A stretch of DNA of 64,000 nt from JABIAG01 sp964561995 (GTDB taxonomy: Archaea; Nanobdellota; Nanobdellia; Woesearchaeales; JABIAG01), in assembly GCA_964561995.1 (NCBI GenBank), contig CAZLQZ010000005.1, positions 17,768 to 81,767 of the forward strand, in the 5' to 3' direction. Shown piece by piece: positions 1 to 8,961 of the stretch (positions are counted from its first letter, which is position 1; each line of letters opens with the position of its first letter). The translations under genes were made by a program, and so were the position numbers. Under the pieces are notes generated by a model. The model was not told the DNA's origin and ran no database searches. It saw only the letters and a program-made list of their open reading frames with translations.

Positions 1-1337
1 TTTATCCCATCTACATTATGAATTGTAGTCATCATTTTTCTTTCTGAAGAAAAAGGAATTTCATCAATTCTTGGGTAATGATTAAATAATTCAACTTGAT
101 TAATTCCAGCTTTCATACCAGAAACAATCAGACATCCTTCAGTTGGATCTCCAACAACTTCGTATTCTTCATTATTGTGAACAATTTTAGAATCATTGCA
201 TAATACTCCTGCAATCAAAAGTTTATGAATTTTTTTTGAATCTTTATTAAAATTTCCCTGAGGTTTATAACCAGCACCATCAACTAAAGTAATCTCATTA
301 TTTGCAAAAATTGCTTTTACAGTCATCTCATTATGAGTTAGTGTTCCAGTTTTATCAGTACAAATAACACTACACGCACCTAATGTTTCAACTGAAGCAA
401 GCTTTCTAACTAAAGCATTTTTCTGGACCATCTTTTTGACGCCTAATCCTAAAGATACAGTTACAACTGCAGGTAATCCTTCTGGAATTGCAGCAACTGC
501 TAAAGCAACTGCAACAATGAACATTTCAAGAACAGTATGTTCATCCATACCAGACCTAAGTATACCAGTTATAAAAACAACTACAGCAATAAAAAGAACA
601 ATAATACCCAACCATTTTGCTAGATCCCTTAATTTAATTTGTAATGGGGTCATTCCTTCTTCGGAAGATTGAATCATTTTAGCAATTTTACCTACTTCTG
701 AATCTCTACCAGTATGAGTTACAATTGCTTTACATCTTCCCTTTGTAACAATAGTAGTAGAATAAACCATATTTAATCTATCTCCCAATCCTAATTCCCC
801 ATTTATGGTTTTTTCATTTTTTGAAACAGGCATAGATTCTCCAGTTAAAACTGATTCTTGAATTTCTAAATTAGATTGAGAAAATATTCTTGAATCTGCA
901 GGAACTTTATCACCAGTTTCCAACAAGATTATATCACCTGGAACAAGAAATTTAGTATCAATTTCTAACAAATTACCATGACGAATTACTTTTGCTTTTA
1001 AAGCAGACATTTTTCTTAAAGCATCTATTGCTTTTTCGGCTTTAAATTCTTGAAAAAATCCAAAAAGGGCATTTAATACTAAAATAATGCCAATAACAAT
1101 CCCATCAGTATATTCATTTAACAATAATGAAATAATCATGGCAACAATTAAAATCCAGATTAAAGGACTATTAAATTGATATATGAAAATTTTAAGAGGA
1201 GATATTTTTTTATCATCTACAATTTCATTATAACCATATAATTTAACTCTATTTTCTGCTTCTTCATTAGTTATTCCTTGCTTCGAAGTTCTTAAATCTT
1301 TTAATACTTCTTCAGGAGTTTTATTATAGTAATGCAT
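1..1337 (-). CDS. Cation-transporting P-type ATPase, N-terminal part (runs off the window)
   Basis: 445 codons are readable, from an ATG at 1337 leftward off the window edge. The translation shows the N-terminal cation-ATPase region, a paired membrane segment around residues 55-95, the actuator-domain loop with TGES, a second membrane pair containing IPEGLP, and the phosphorylation motif DKTGTLT with the acceptor Asp near residue 328. The PEGLP membrane motif and motif order fit the P2 group (Ca2+- or Na+/K+-type pumps), so ATP-driven export of Ca2+ or another cation across the cell membrane is expected. The exact ion cannot be told because the later membrane helices are missing. A TATA box (1361-1367) lies about 27 nt upstream of the ATG, so the mRNA is probably leaderless. 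Confidence 0.93.
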   Translation of the reverse strand, partial: MHYYNKTPEEVLKDLRTSKQGITNEEAENRVKLYGYNEIVDDKKISPLKIFIYQFNSPLIWILIVAMIISLLLNEYTDGIVIGIILVLNALFGFFQEFKAEKAIDALRKMSALKAKVIRHGNLLEIDTKFLVPGDIILLETGDKVPADSRIFSQSNLEIQESVLTGESMPVSKNEKTINGELGLGDRLNMVYSTTIVTKGRCKAIVTHTGRDSEVGKIAKMIQSSEEGMTPLQIKLRDLAKWLGIIVLFIAVVVFITGILRSGMDEHTVLEMFIVAVALAVAAIPEGLPAVVTVSLGLGVKKMVQKNALVRKLASVETLGACSVICTDKTGTLTHNEMTVKAIFANNEITLVDGAGYKPQGNFNKDSKKIHKLLIAGVLCNDSKIVHNNEEYEVVGDPTEGCLIVSGMKAGINQVELFNHYPRIDEIPFSSERKMMTTIHNVDGI

Positions 1338-1360
1338 GACCTTTTTTCTTGGGGTTTTGG

Positions 1361-1367
1361 TATATAA
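1361..1367. promoter_or_regulatory. TATA box between divergent genes
   Basis: TATATAA is centred 27 nt upstream of the minus-strand ATPase ATG at 1337, the spacing for a leaderless archaeal transcript. The near-symmetrical box could also serve the plus-strand gene starting at 1401, with a leader of about 10 nt. Confidence 0.6.
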
Positions 1368-1400
1368 ATGTTTTTAATTGAATTCTTATTCTTTTTTTAT

Positions 1401-3326
1401 ATGAATTTAGATAGACTTATTGAAAAGTACGAAAAAGATTCATGGTTTAAGTTTAAAACAAAAATTAATCATTTCTCAAAAAAAGCTAAAAAAGTGGCAA
1501 TTGCTGGAGCTTTTGTTTTTGGAGCATATACTACTTTTAATGCAATAAATGAAATTAAAGACAGTCCAAGAATAGAAAAAAAAAGTCACAACCCATTATT
1601 ACCTGTGGGATTATTTTTAACTTATGCTGCTTCTATGCTTGGAATTGATAAATTAAAAAAGAAAAAAGGCAACCCTATAGTTACTAATCCAAATTTATCA
1701 TCAGGAGTTATTTGGGGTTGTTCTGGCCTATACATTGCAAATACAATTGATCAATATGCAGATATTAGTTTAATTAATTTAACAGGAATTAGCACTATGT
1801 ATTCTTATGTTATTAGTGCTTTATCTAATCGGTACTTATCAAGTCTTTCAGATTATAAATGGCCGCATTTAATTAACAGTATAAAAGCACACAAAACAAT
1901 AAAAGAAGATAAGAATATTGAAGCATTAAGTTATATTGTTGATAACAAAAGATTATTTACTAATTTAACTTATAAAATAGCAGTAGAAAGTGAAAAAGAA
2001 GATTGTTTAGAAGTTACAGACATATTAGAACAGATTATGAATAAAAAACCTAACAGAATTTCTAGTTATTTTTTTGAAAACTGTTGGATTCCTTTAATTA
2101 CATCATTACTTACAACAGTTCCTATAGAATCATTAACCCAAAGAATGCTAATTACAAGATGGCATTATACTAACGGTAATTATGTTAAAGCAATGAAAAT
2201 TTTAGAAAAAGAAAATTCTAAAAATATGCCCATTACTCAAGCATTCTTTTTTAATTTAATTGTTAAAAAAGCTTATCAGGACCCTTTTAAAGTTGATTTA
2301 GAAGGAATAATGAAATTAAAAGAAGAATTTGGTTCATTAAAAAAAGAAGTCAGTAAAAAATGGGAAGAGATTTTAACACCCTTATTAAAAAAAAAAGAAA
2401 CGGAAGAACTTTTTGGAAAAAGAATAAAAGTATTTAATTTTTCAGAATTTATAAAAGAAACACTCGTAATCAAACAAGGAAATACTGAAGAATTAAATCA
2501 CGAAATACTAATTGCAGAACAAATTGAAAACGCAATACAAGGACATGACACATATAGAATTGCTCAACCATTAACTTTAATTGAACAAGAAAAAGAATCA
2601 AACTTAATTAGTTTATTTTCAAAAGGTCGAGATTTATTTAATAGTGATTGTTTAGAAATTCAAGAAGTTTCAAAATTTCTTAGATTGATACATAATAATG
2701 TTAAATCAGGATATGGAAAAAGAAATTATAGATTAAATGTTGAAAAAAGAATTAAAAATTCTAAACATGATTTTTTACATAATATTTTAGATAAACCAGA
2801 ATGGGACGAATTATGGCATAATGTTGGAAAAGAATATGTCATCGATATGGACCCGCACGGAGGACAATGGGTTGTTTCAGAGTTTCCAAAAAGAATTTAT
2901 AGACTTGACTTTGCAGATAAAGGTGAAATTCAACCTTCATTTCAATTAACAAAACTAGCAATTGAAAGTAATCTTATGGGAATTGCTCCAAATTTTGTTG
3001 TAGAAGAATATTATGGAAATGAATACAGCTCTAAAAATTTAGAAGAATATTTTTCTGCATCAATAATTTCTGCATTAAGTTATTTTTGCATACCAACATT
3101 TAAAGGATTAGATGTAGAAAAACAATCAATAATTTACTTAGTTAGTGCATATAATTCAACTGAGTATATGGAATCAAAAGAATTAAGTGGTTATGTTAGT
3201 CAGTGTTTAAGCACTTTTAAACAAACACCAGAATCTAAAAATAAATTTGAAAAAATTAATAATAAAAGAAATAGAGTTAAATTAGCATTATTTATGAGTG
3301 ATCCTTATGCATATTTAGATAAATGA
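1401..3326 (+). CDS. Membrane protein with a possible degenerate kinase-like C-terminal domain
   Basis: I chose the ATG at 1401 (641 aa). An ATG at 1368 overlaps the TATA box and would add a doubtful Phe/Leu-rich stretch. Residues about 35-130 hold three hydrophobic segments separated by Lys-rich loops, so the N-terminus is likely membrane-embedded. The middle is helical and repeat-like. The C-terminal half looks like a diverged kinase/aminoglycoside-phosphotransferase fold: VIKQG (K358), a following Glu (E368), a hinge-like PLTLIEQ stretch, then MDPHGGQ (D484, H486, Q489 where Asn is usual) and RLDFADKG (D503). These resemble the catalytic loop and DFG-like metal site. No family name is recognised and activity is not claimed. 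It stands alone between the ATPase and small hypotheticals. Confidence 0.8.
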   Translation: MNLDRLIEKYEKDSWFKFKTKINHFSKKAKKVAIAGAFVFGAYTTFNAINEIKDSPRIEKKSHNPLLPVGLFLTYAASMLGIDKLKKKKGNPIVTNPNLSSGVIWGCSGLYIANTIDQYADISLINLTGISTMYSYVISALSNRYLSSLSDYKWPHLINSIKAHKTIKEDKNIEALSYIVDNKRLFTNLTYKIAVESEKEDCLEVTDILEQIMNKKPNRISSYFFENCWIPLITSLLTTVPIESLTQRMLITRWHYTNGNYVKAMKILEKENSKNMPITQAFFFNLIVKKAYQDPFKVDLEGIMKLKEEFGSLKKEVSKKWEEILTPLLKKKETEELFGKRIKVFNFSEFIKETLVIKQGNTEELNHEILIAEQIENAIQGHDTYRIAQPLTLIEQEKESNLISLFSKGRDLFNSDCLEIQEVSKFLRLIHNNVKSGYGKRNYRLNVEKRIKNSKHDFLHNILDKPEWDELWHNVGKEYVIDMDPHGGQWVVSEFPKRIYRLDFADKGEIQPSFQLTKLAIESNLMGIAPNFVVEEYYGNEYSSKNLEEYFSASIISALSYFCIPTFKGLDVEKQSIIYLVSAYNSTEYMESKELSGYVSQCLSTFKQTPESKNKFEKINNKRNRVKLALFMSDPYAYLDK

Positions 3327-3371
3327 AAAATAACAATCAAAAATAAACAAAATAATTTCAATTAAAAAAAT

Positions 3372-3698
3372 TCACTCATTTAAATAATTTCTAACTAAAT
3401 CCATAGTGATTATATCAACTTTAAATGTTCCATTTCCATAAAACTCCCTAGGAGCTAATTGTGCAGGACCAGTATATGCAGGTATTGGTTTTTCACTTTG
3501 AAAAAGATTTAAACATAATGGGTCAGGAATGCCTAATCTTTGATCAATCCACTGATCAGATCTAAAGTAAATATGCATTGCCTTTCCAAATAACTGTGCA
3601 ATAACAGCATTAGTATCAGTTTTATACCTTTTTGCAAACAATCTCATTGCCAGCCCAAAACCATTTTTTTCCTGCATTAATTCTGAAATATCAACCAT
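3372..3698 (-). CDS. Hypothetical protein, 108 aa
   Basis: A compact soluble protein of mixed composition with no signal peptide or membrane segment. I do not recognise the family. A TATA-like CTTTAAAAAG centred about 26 nt upstream of the ATG at 3698 supports this start and a leaderless mRNA. It is divergent from the 120-aa gene at 3783, with which it shares an 84-nt promoter region. Confidence 0.7.
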   Translation of the reverse strand: MVDISELMQEKNGFGLAMRLFAKRYKTDTNAVIAQLFGKAMHIYFRSDQWIDQRLGIPDPLCLNLFQSEKPIPAYTGPAQLAPREFYGNGTFKVDIITMDLVRNYLNE

Positions 3699-3753
3699 CG
3701 ATCAAAATGCAAATGAATCCTTTTTAAAGTTAATCCTTTAGTTCAAGAGAATC

Positions 3754-3762
3754 TTTATATAA
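3754..3762 (+). promoter_or_regulatory. TATA box of the gene at 3783
   Basis: TTTATATAA is centred about 25 nt upstream of the ATG at 3783, consistent with a leaderless transcript. Confidence 0.6.
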
Positions 3763-3782
3763 AAATAAAACTTATTACCTCT

Positions 3783-4145
3783 ATGAAATCCAAATATTCT
3801 ACAGATGATTTGTATCACTTAATTGTTGAAACAATTGGTGATTGGGACGAATGGGTTGGTGACACAAGAGCAAGAATTAATTTAATTACAAGCGCAATTC
3901 AAAAAGTTCAAGAAATATATCACCCTATACTTAGTGAAGTCTTTAGACGTAAAGTAGATTATACGGGTTCTTCAAAAAAATCATCTTCTAATTTATATTA
4001 TCATATAGAGCATTTTAACACATTTTCTTTAGATGAATTTATTGAATCATTAATGGATTCATTTCAAAATAAATTAGATGCAGAAAAACCACATGATAGA
4101 CAATTATATGGAGAAGTAAATAGAATTAAGGCAAAGTATGAATAA
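3783..4145 (+). CDS. Hypothetical protein, 120 aa
   Basis: A small, charged, mostly helical soluble protein; no family is recognised. The N-terminal part is acidic with several Trp (a GDWDEWVGDTR stretch near residues 18-28) and the C-terminus is Lys/Arg/Glu-rich. There is no signal peptide or cysteine pattern. It has its own TATA box, and proS follows 55 nt later with a separate TATA box, so the two are probably separate transcripts. Confidence 0.7.
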   Translation: MKSKYSTDDLYHLIVETIGDWDEWVGDTRARINLITSAIQKVQEIYHPILSEVFRRKVDYTGSSKKSSSNLYYHIEHFNTFSLDEFIESLMDSFQNKLDAEKPHDRQLYGEVNRIKAKYE

Positions 4146-4172
4146 AAATAAAACCTTTTTCTTAGAAAACTT

Positions 4173-4180
4173 TTTATATA
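4173..4180 (+). promoter_or_regulatory. TATA box of proS
   Basis: TTTATATA is centred about 25 nt upstream of the ProRS ATG at 4201, again fitting a leaderless transcript. Confidence 0.6.
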
Positions 4181-4200
4181 CCCATAAATAATCAAACATT

Positions 4201-5637
4201 ATGGAAGAAGATAAAGGTATCACAGTAAAAAGAGATGAGAATATTGCTGAGTGGTACGGTCAAGTTTGTTTAAAAGCAGAATTAGCAGATTATGGTGTTG
4301 TAAAAGGCACAATGGTTATTCGTCCAAGAGGATATGCTATCTGGGAAGCAATAACAAAATATTTCAATAAAAACATAGTTGATAAAAATAATGTAGAAAA
4401 TGCTTATTTTCCGTTATTTATTCCAGAATCATTCTTTCATAAAGAAGCAGAACACGCTCAAGGTTTTAGTCCTGAAGTTGCATGGATTGATAAAGAATTA
4501 ACTAAAGATAGTGAAAGATTAGCTATTAGACCAACTTCTGAAACAATAATGTATGATTCTTACTCCAAATGGATTAGAAGTTATAGAGATTTACCATTAA
4601 AAATAAATCAATGGTGCAATGTTGTTAGATGGGAAACTCAAGCAACTAAACTATTTTTAAGAAGTAGAGAATTTTTATGGCAAGAAGGACATTGTGTTTA
4701 TGAAACAATTGAAGAATGTGATAAAGAAACTTTAATTTACATTAAAGATTATGAAAAATTGTGTAAAGATCTTTTAGCACTACCAGTAATAACTGGATAT
4801 AAAACAGAAAAAGAAAAATTTGCAGGAGCATATTACACTTTAACTATTGAAGCATTTATGCCAGACGGTAAGGCATTACAATGCGGAACATCTCACAATT
4901 TAGGACAAGGTTTTGCAAAAGCTTTTGGAATTGAATATTTAGGAAAAGATGAAAAAAAACATTTACCATGGCAAAATTCATGGGGCCTATCCACTAGACT
5001 TATTGGTGGAGTAGTAATGGCACATTCCGACGATAAAGGATTAATTTTACCTCCTAGAGTTGCTAAAAATAAAGTAGTAATTGTACCAATCTTATTTGAC
5101 CAAACAAAAGAAAAAGTATTAGCTAAATGTGAAGAAATTAAAAAACAACTATCAGAATATAATCCTATTTTAGATGACAGAGAAGAATTTAATCCAGGAT
5201 ACAAGTTTAATGAATGGGAATTAAAAGGAGTTCCATTAAGAATTGAAATTGGTCCAAAAGATTTAGAAAAAAATCAAGTTGTAATTGTTAGAAGAGACAT
5301 CAAAGTAAAAGAATTTGTTAGCGAGAATGAAATTAATAATAAAATTAATGAAATGCTTGATCAAATGCATGATGATATGTATAATAAAGCAAAAAAACAA
5401 TTAGAAGACAATACTGTTGAAACTAATGATTTTGAAAAACTTAAAAAAGCAATTAAAGATAAAAAATTGGTAAAGACATCTTGGTGCGGCAAAACAGAAT
5501 GTGAAGAATTGATTAAAGATGAAACTGGCGGAGCAAGTATAAGATGTATTCCATTAGACTCCAAAAAACCAGAAGGAAAATGCATACATTGTGATAAAGA
5601 AGCAACCAAAGTAGTTTATATTTCTAGAAGTTATTAA
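4201..5637 (+). CDS. proS: Prolyl-tRNA synthetase, archaeal/eukaryotic type
   Basis: A class II aminoacyl-tRNA synthetase that charges tRNA-Pro. Visible class II features are the RPTSETIMY stretch (from R110), motif 2 RWETQATK (from R143) and the SREFLWQEGH segment. After the catalytic core comes an anticodon-binding domain, then the C-terminal zinc-binding-like domain of the archaeal/eukaryotic subtype, with cysteines at 429, 434, 461 and 464 and a C-terminal RSY. The length of 478 aa is normal for archaeal ProRS; there is no bacterial editing insertion. The ATG sits about 25 nt downstream of a TATA box. The next gene, 1 nt away, is convergent. Confidence 0.97.
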   Translation: MEEDKGITVKRDENIAEWYGQVCLKAELADYGVVKGTMVIRPRGYAIWEAITKYFNKNIVDKNNVENAYFPLFIPESFFHKEAEHAQGFSPEVAWIDKELTKDSERLAIRPTSETIMYDSYSKWIRSYRDLPLKINQWCNVVRWETQATKLFLRSREFLWQEGHCVYETIEECDKETLIYIKDYEKLCKDLLALPVITGYKTEKEKFAGAYYTLTIEAFMPDGKALQCGTSHNLGQGFAKAFGIEYLGKDEKKHLPWQNSWGLSTRLIGGVVMAHSDDKGLILPPRVAKNKVVIVPILFDQTKEKVLAKCEEIKKQLSEYNPILDDREEFNPGYKFNEWELKGVPLRIEIGPKDLEKNQVVIVRRDIKVKEFVSENEINNKINEMLDQMHDDMYNKAKKQLEDNTVETNDFEKLKKAIKDKKLVKTSWCGKTECEELIKDETGGASIRCIPLDSKKPEGKCIHCDKEATKVVYISRSY

Positions 5638-5638
5638 A

Positions 5639-6628
5639 TTAACTTTTAATTTTTGTCATTAATTGTTGAAATAAAGAATCATCAAATAAAATTGCCTTTT
5701 TTATTTTCCCTTGAGTATTTAAATCATTTTTCAAATAAGTTTCAGCAAGTTTCCAAACGGGATCGAAATTTTCTTTACCTTCATAAAAAACTTGCATTTT
5801 ACTTAAAAAACTATTATTTAAAACATCATAACCTTTTATAATTCTAAAAAATCCCAAAACATGAACTTTAATTTCATTATGTTGAATTATATAGTGAGAA
5901 ATCAAAATCCTCATATCTGTTCTAATCTTGTACAATATTGCTTCTATGTTTCTTAGATCCTCAATATATTCTTCTAAGTCAAGCAAAAAATCGGGTTTGA
6001 CTTCAGCTTCTAATTGATTATCAATTCGTAATAAAGCATCTTCTAATTCATCATATAATTTTGAAAGCCTTACATCTAATTTTAAAATCTCTTTAGTCAA
6101 AGCGCCATTTTTCATTATTTTTTTGAAAAAACCAAGTTTAGGATGTTTATGATGTTGTCCAGAAAAATCCATTTTTGTTTCATGTTCTTCATTTACTTTT
6201 AATTTTTCAATTAGACTTTCAAAAGACTTTTTGAAACTTTTAATAGATTCCTCACTAAAATATAATGGATGATTAGAAACATACAACATTACTTTTTGAA
6301 GTAAAATATGAATACTTTGCAATTCACCAAATTCTTGATGCTCATCAAGTAAACAAATGTCACTTAACTCCTTAAAAACAATAGAATATTGTCCTATTAA
6401 TTTTGAAAAATCAATTACCCATTCATTTGATACCTTTTCAAGTTCTTGATTTAACTTCTCTTTATTATTAAAATGTTTATCAATAAGATTAGAAATAGTT
6501 TTATCATTATAAGATTTAACCTTCGAAACAAACCTATTTAATATTACTTCATCTTTAACTAAAGACCTAGAACGTAGAAACATCTGATGCAAATTTTGTA
6601 AAAATTTCAAATTCTGTGCTTTATCCAT
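5639..6628 (-). CDS. Hypothetical helical protein, about 329 aa
   Basis: An almost entirely alpha-helical, charged protein with coiled-coil-like stretches, a His-containing loop near the middle (GQHHKHP) and no clear membrane segment. No family is recognised. I chose the ATG at 6628 because the TATA box at 6651-6657 is centred 26 nt upstream of it. An in-frame ATG six codons earlier (6646) lies only about 8 nt from that box and would be upstream of the transcript. It is convergent with proS, with a single base between the stop codons. Confidence 0.75.
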   Translation of the reverse strand: MDKAQNLKFLQNLHQMFLRSRSLVKDEVILNRFVSKVKSYNDKTISNLIDKHFNNKEKLNQELEKVSNEWVIDFSKLIGQYSIVFKELSDICLLDEHQEFGELQSIHILLQKVMLYVSNHPLYFSEESIKSFKKSFESLIEKLKVNEEHETKMDFSGQHHKHPKLGFFKKIMKNGALTKEILKLDVRLSKLYDELEDALLRIDNQLEAEVKPDFLLDLEEYIEDLRNIEAILYKIRTDMRILISHYIIQHNEIKVHVLGFFRIIKGYDVLNNSFLSKMQVFYEGKENFDPVWKLAETYLKNDLNTQGKIKKAILFDDSLFQQLMTKIKS

Positions 6629-6650
6629 AATGAAATCAGTAACCAATTCA

Positions 6651-6657
6651 TATATAA
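6651..6657 (-). promoter_or_regulatory. TATA box of the minus-strand gene ending at 5639
   Basis: TATATAA, read as TTATATA on the minus strand, is centred 26 nt upstream of the ATG at 6628. It decides between the two possible starts of that gene. Confidence 0.6.
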
Positions 6658-6713
6658 ATTTATTGATATAGGCACATTAAATAAACTAAAAGAAATAAAA
6701 ATAAAAAATTAAA

Positions 6714-6878
6714 TTATTTACTTGCAACAAATTGAGTAACTGAGTGTGTTGTTCCGTCAGCCGCTTTATGTGTTCCTCTAAACATTTTTCTAGTATTTCC
6801 TTTTACTTGGATGTCTTCAATTTCACCTTCAGCATCAACTTTTGCTCTACATCTTACACAATATACATTTTTTTTCAT
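6714..6878 (-). CDS. Small single-zinc-knuckle protein, 54 aa
   Basis: A short frame starting MKKNVYCVRCRAK. It carries one CxxC pair (C7, C10) followed by an acidic turn, a basic segment and a C-terminus with two His. The start resembles the small archaeal CxxC proteins of the DUF5679 type, but the second CxxC expected there is absent, so that assignment is weak. GGTGAT just before the ATG acts as a Shine-Dalgarno site, and TTTATAAATA at about 6911-6920 is a plausible TATA box. The function is unknown. Confidence 0.65.
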   Translation of the reverse strand: MKKNVYCVRCRAKVDAEGEIEDIQVKGNTRKMFRGTHKAADGTTHSVTQFVASK

Positions 6879-7016
6879 GATATCACCAGGTATAAAAATA
6901 GCCTTTGTATTTATAAATCTTTAGTAAAATTAGTATAAAATAGGCATAAAAAAATAAAAAGAGATAAAACAAATAAAAATAAAAAATCTAGAAAAATAGA
7001 AAAATTTTATTTTTCA

Positions 7017-7694
7017 TCAATTAGAATTTGGATTTTTTATAAGTTCAATACTGTCCACTTTAATAGGTGGCAAAAACACAGTTGTTGGAACCTTTTTTGG
7101 TAATTCTTCTTCACCCACCAATCTATCAAATTCAGCATTTTGATATGAAAAATATTCCAAATTAGTCATTGGCTGAGTAGTTTGTGAAGTTGATTCTGAA
7201 TTATCATCTGAATCCTCAATAATTGGACCAAGATTAGAGATAATTTCATCATACATATTTAATTGAGCCTGAGCATGTTGTAAATTAGGATTTATAGGCA
7301 TAGCTTCAGCAGGTTGATTCAATTCATCATCATTTATCCTTGAACTTTGTTCGGGTAAACCTGATCTTTCTTGAACACCTCTATGACCCAATTTATCACG
7401 TGAAAATAATAATGGAACCTTACCATCTGAATCATATTTTGGTGAAGAACCAGATTGATTAATTTGATTTTCATTTTCAGTATCTTCAGCAGATATATTT
7501 TCTTTTTTTAATAATCTACCACCAGTATAATTCCATAATCCTTTTCCAAGTGTTCCTAATCCTCTTAATGGAGTTGCTGCTACATAAATTACTTTTTTAA
7601 ATCTACTATCTTTAGTTTTTTGAATTGGTTGTGTTACACCATTACTTTCATTATCGTATGAAACATTGTCATCAGAAACTGCAACAGGTAAACT
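7017..7694 (-). CDS. Low-complexity hypothetical protein, N-terminus lost in the assembly gap
   Basis: About 225 readable residues end at a stop near 7017 and run upstream into 100 N. The composition is rich in Ser, Asn, Asp, Glu, Gln and Pro and looks disordered. One short hydrophobic/Gly-rich patch (VAATPLRGLGTLGKG) is followed by basic residues, which might be an amphipathic or membrane-associated segment. No family is recognised. A GTG near 7804 on the far side of the gap lies 25 nt from the TATA-like TTTATATA, so the true start may be there. Translation through the Ns is meaningless. Confidence 0.55.
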   Translation of the reverse strand, partial: SLPVAVSDDNVSYDNESNGVTQPIQKTKDSRFKKVIYVAATPLRGLGTLGKGLWNYTGGRLLKKENISAEDTENENQINQSGSSPKYDSDGKVPLLFSRDKLGHRGVQERSGLPEQSSRINDDELNQPAEAMPINPNLQHAQAQLNMYDEIISNLGPIIEDSDDNSESTSQTTQPMTNLEYFSYQNAEFDRLVGEEELPKKVPTTVFLPPIKVDSIELIKNPNSN

Positions 7695-7794
7695 NNNNNN
7701 NNNNNNNNNNNNNNNNNNNNNNNNNNNNNNNNNNNNNNNNNNNNNNNNNNNNNNNNNNNNNNNNNNNNNNNNNNNNNNNNNNNNNNNNNNNNNN
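7695..7794. other. Assembly gap (100 N)
   Basis: Exactly 100 unknown bases, a conventional scaffold filler, so the true length is unknown. It interrupts the 5' part of the minus-strand low-complexity gene. Confidence 0.99.
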
Positions 7795-7823
7795 TTTTTA
7801 CCACTTAAAAGTAGGAAAGTAAG

Positions 7824-7831
7824 TTTATATA
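7824..7831 (+). promoter_or_regulatory. TATA box of the antiporter gene
   Basis: TTTATATA predicts transcription start near 7853. A GGGGTG Shine-Dalgarno at about 7857-7862 precedes the ATG at 7867. The near-palindromic box may also serve the minus-strand gene across the gap. Confidence 0.5.
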
Positions 7832-7866
7832 CCACTTATACTGATGAAATTTACAAGGGGTGTTAA

Positions 7867-8817
7867 ATGGTTTATTTAAGTATTGTATTTTTAATAATTT
7901 CATTAGCAATAGTGGTGCTAAGCAGTCATTGGATTATTAAATCATTATCAAAAATAGCCAAATTACTAAAAATTAGCGATTATAGCGCTGCATTTATAAT
8001 TTTAGCTTTATCAACTTCATTACCAGAATTATTCGTTGGAATCAATGCTGCTTTAGAAAACAATCCTGCTTTATCATTAGGTAATGTTATTGGTTCAAAT
8101 TTAGTTAATTTAACTCTTATTGCAGGTCTGGGTGTTGTTTTAGTAGGCGGATTTAAAATTAAATCTGAAAAAACAAAAAAAGATTCATTAATGATGTTCT
8201 TTATTACCTTAGCACCTTTAATATTGATGTTTATAGGTAGACAAATATCAAGAATTGATGGAATTATTTTAATTGGAATATTTATAACATATAACTATAT
8301 TTTATTAAGAGACCAAAGAAAATTTACAAAAGTAACTGATGGAACTATTACCAAACGTCAAGCAGTTATTTATCCATTTATTTTCATATTCAGCCTAATA
8401 ATCTTATTTTTTGCATCAAGATATGCAATACTTTACGCTATTGAAACTGTTAACTTTCTTAATTTAGCTCCAATGATTGTTGGTTTAATTTTAATTGCCC
8501 TAGGAACTTCCTTACCAGAATTATCATTTACTTTATCGTCATTAGCTGAGAAAAAAAGTGAACTATCATTAGGAAATTTAATGGGGTCTGTTGTTGCCAA
8601 TTCAACTTTAGTTTTAGGAGTAACAGCAATAATTATGCCAATAACTGCAAACTTCCTTATTTTTTTAATTTCAGGATCATTTATGATTTTTGCCACATTT
8701 TTATTTGCAACTTTTGTTGAAAGTGGAAGTAAATTGTACATAAAAGAAGGAATATCACTAATATTATTGTATGTAGTGTTCATGGTTATACAAATATATG
8801 TTCCAAGCATTTTATAG
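7867..8817 (+). CDS. Sodium/calcium exchanger-family antiporter
   Basis: A CaCA-superfamily integral membrane protein of 316 aa with about ten hydrophobic helices. The two inverted alpha-repeats that form the ion site are clear: residues about 47-80 with STSLPELFVG and GNVIGSN, and about 211-245 with GTSLPELSF and GNLMGSVVAN. Each contains the conserved acidic residue after SLP. The role is exchange of Ca2+ against Na+ or H+ at the cell membrane, as in the bacterial YrbG group; the coupling ion is not readable from sequence. Length and topology are normal. The GGGGTG ribosome site and upstream TATA box support the ATG at 7867. Confidence 0.93.
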   Translation: MVYLSIVFLIISLAIVVLSSHWIIKSLSKIAKLLKISDYSAAFIILALSTSLPELFVGINAALENNPALSLGNVIGSNLVNLTLIAGLGVVLVGGFKIKSEKTKKDSLMMFFITLAPLILMFIGRQISRIDGIILIGIFITYNYILLRDQRKFTKVTDGTITKRQAVIYPFIFIFSLIILFFASRYAILYAIETVNFLNLAPMIVGLILIALGTSLPELSFTLSSLAEKKSELSLGNLMGSVVANSTLVLGVTAIIMPITANFLIFLISGSFMIFATFLFATFVESGSKLYIKEGISLILLYVVFMVIQIYVPSIL

Positions 8818-8837
8818 ATTAAAGACATAATCAAAGT

Positions 8838-8854
8838 AGTTATAACATATAACT
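8838..8854. promoter_or_regulatory. Palindrome upstream of the polysaccharide operon
   Basis: AGTTAT-aacat-ATAACT is a perfect 6-bp inverted repeat with a 5-bp spacer, about 110 nt before the wHTH gene that opens the operon. It could be an operator for that regulator, but such an AT-rich palindrome could arise by chance. Confidence 0.3.
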
Positions 8855-8961
8855 AAAAATCATAATAGTTAAATAAGATTAATTCAATAAAACTAATAAT
8901 GAGTTGTATATCGAGTGTAAAGTATTTAAACTAAAAAATCAATAACTGGGGGAAGGTGTTA

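Noticed and set aside
436..672. Plus-strand frame of 78 codons
   Set aside because: It is opposite the P-type ATPase frame, which has clear motifs; a shadow.
1368..1400. Upstream ATG of the membrane/kinase-like protein
   Set aside because: The ATG overlaps the TATA box, and the extra residues are low-complexity Phe/Leu. The ATG at 1401 fits better.
6744..6938. Plus-strand frame of 64 codons
   Set aside because: The minus strand here holds a small CxxC protein with a ribosome site, so this is a shadow.
7017..7835. Single 272-residue frame across the N run
   Set aside because: The Ns cannot be translated and the apparent GTG start overlaps a TATA box; only 7017-7694 is supported.
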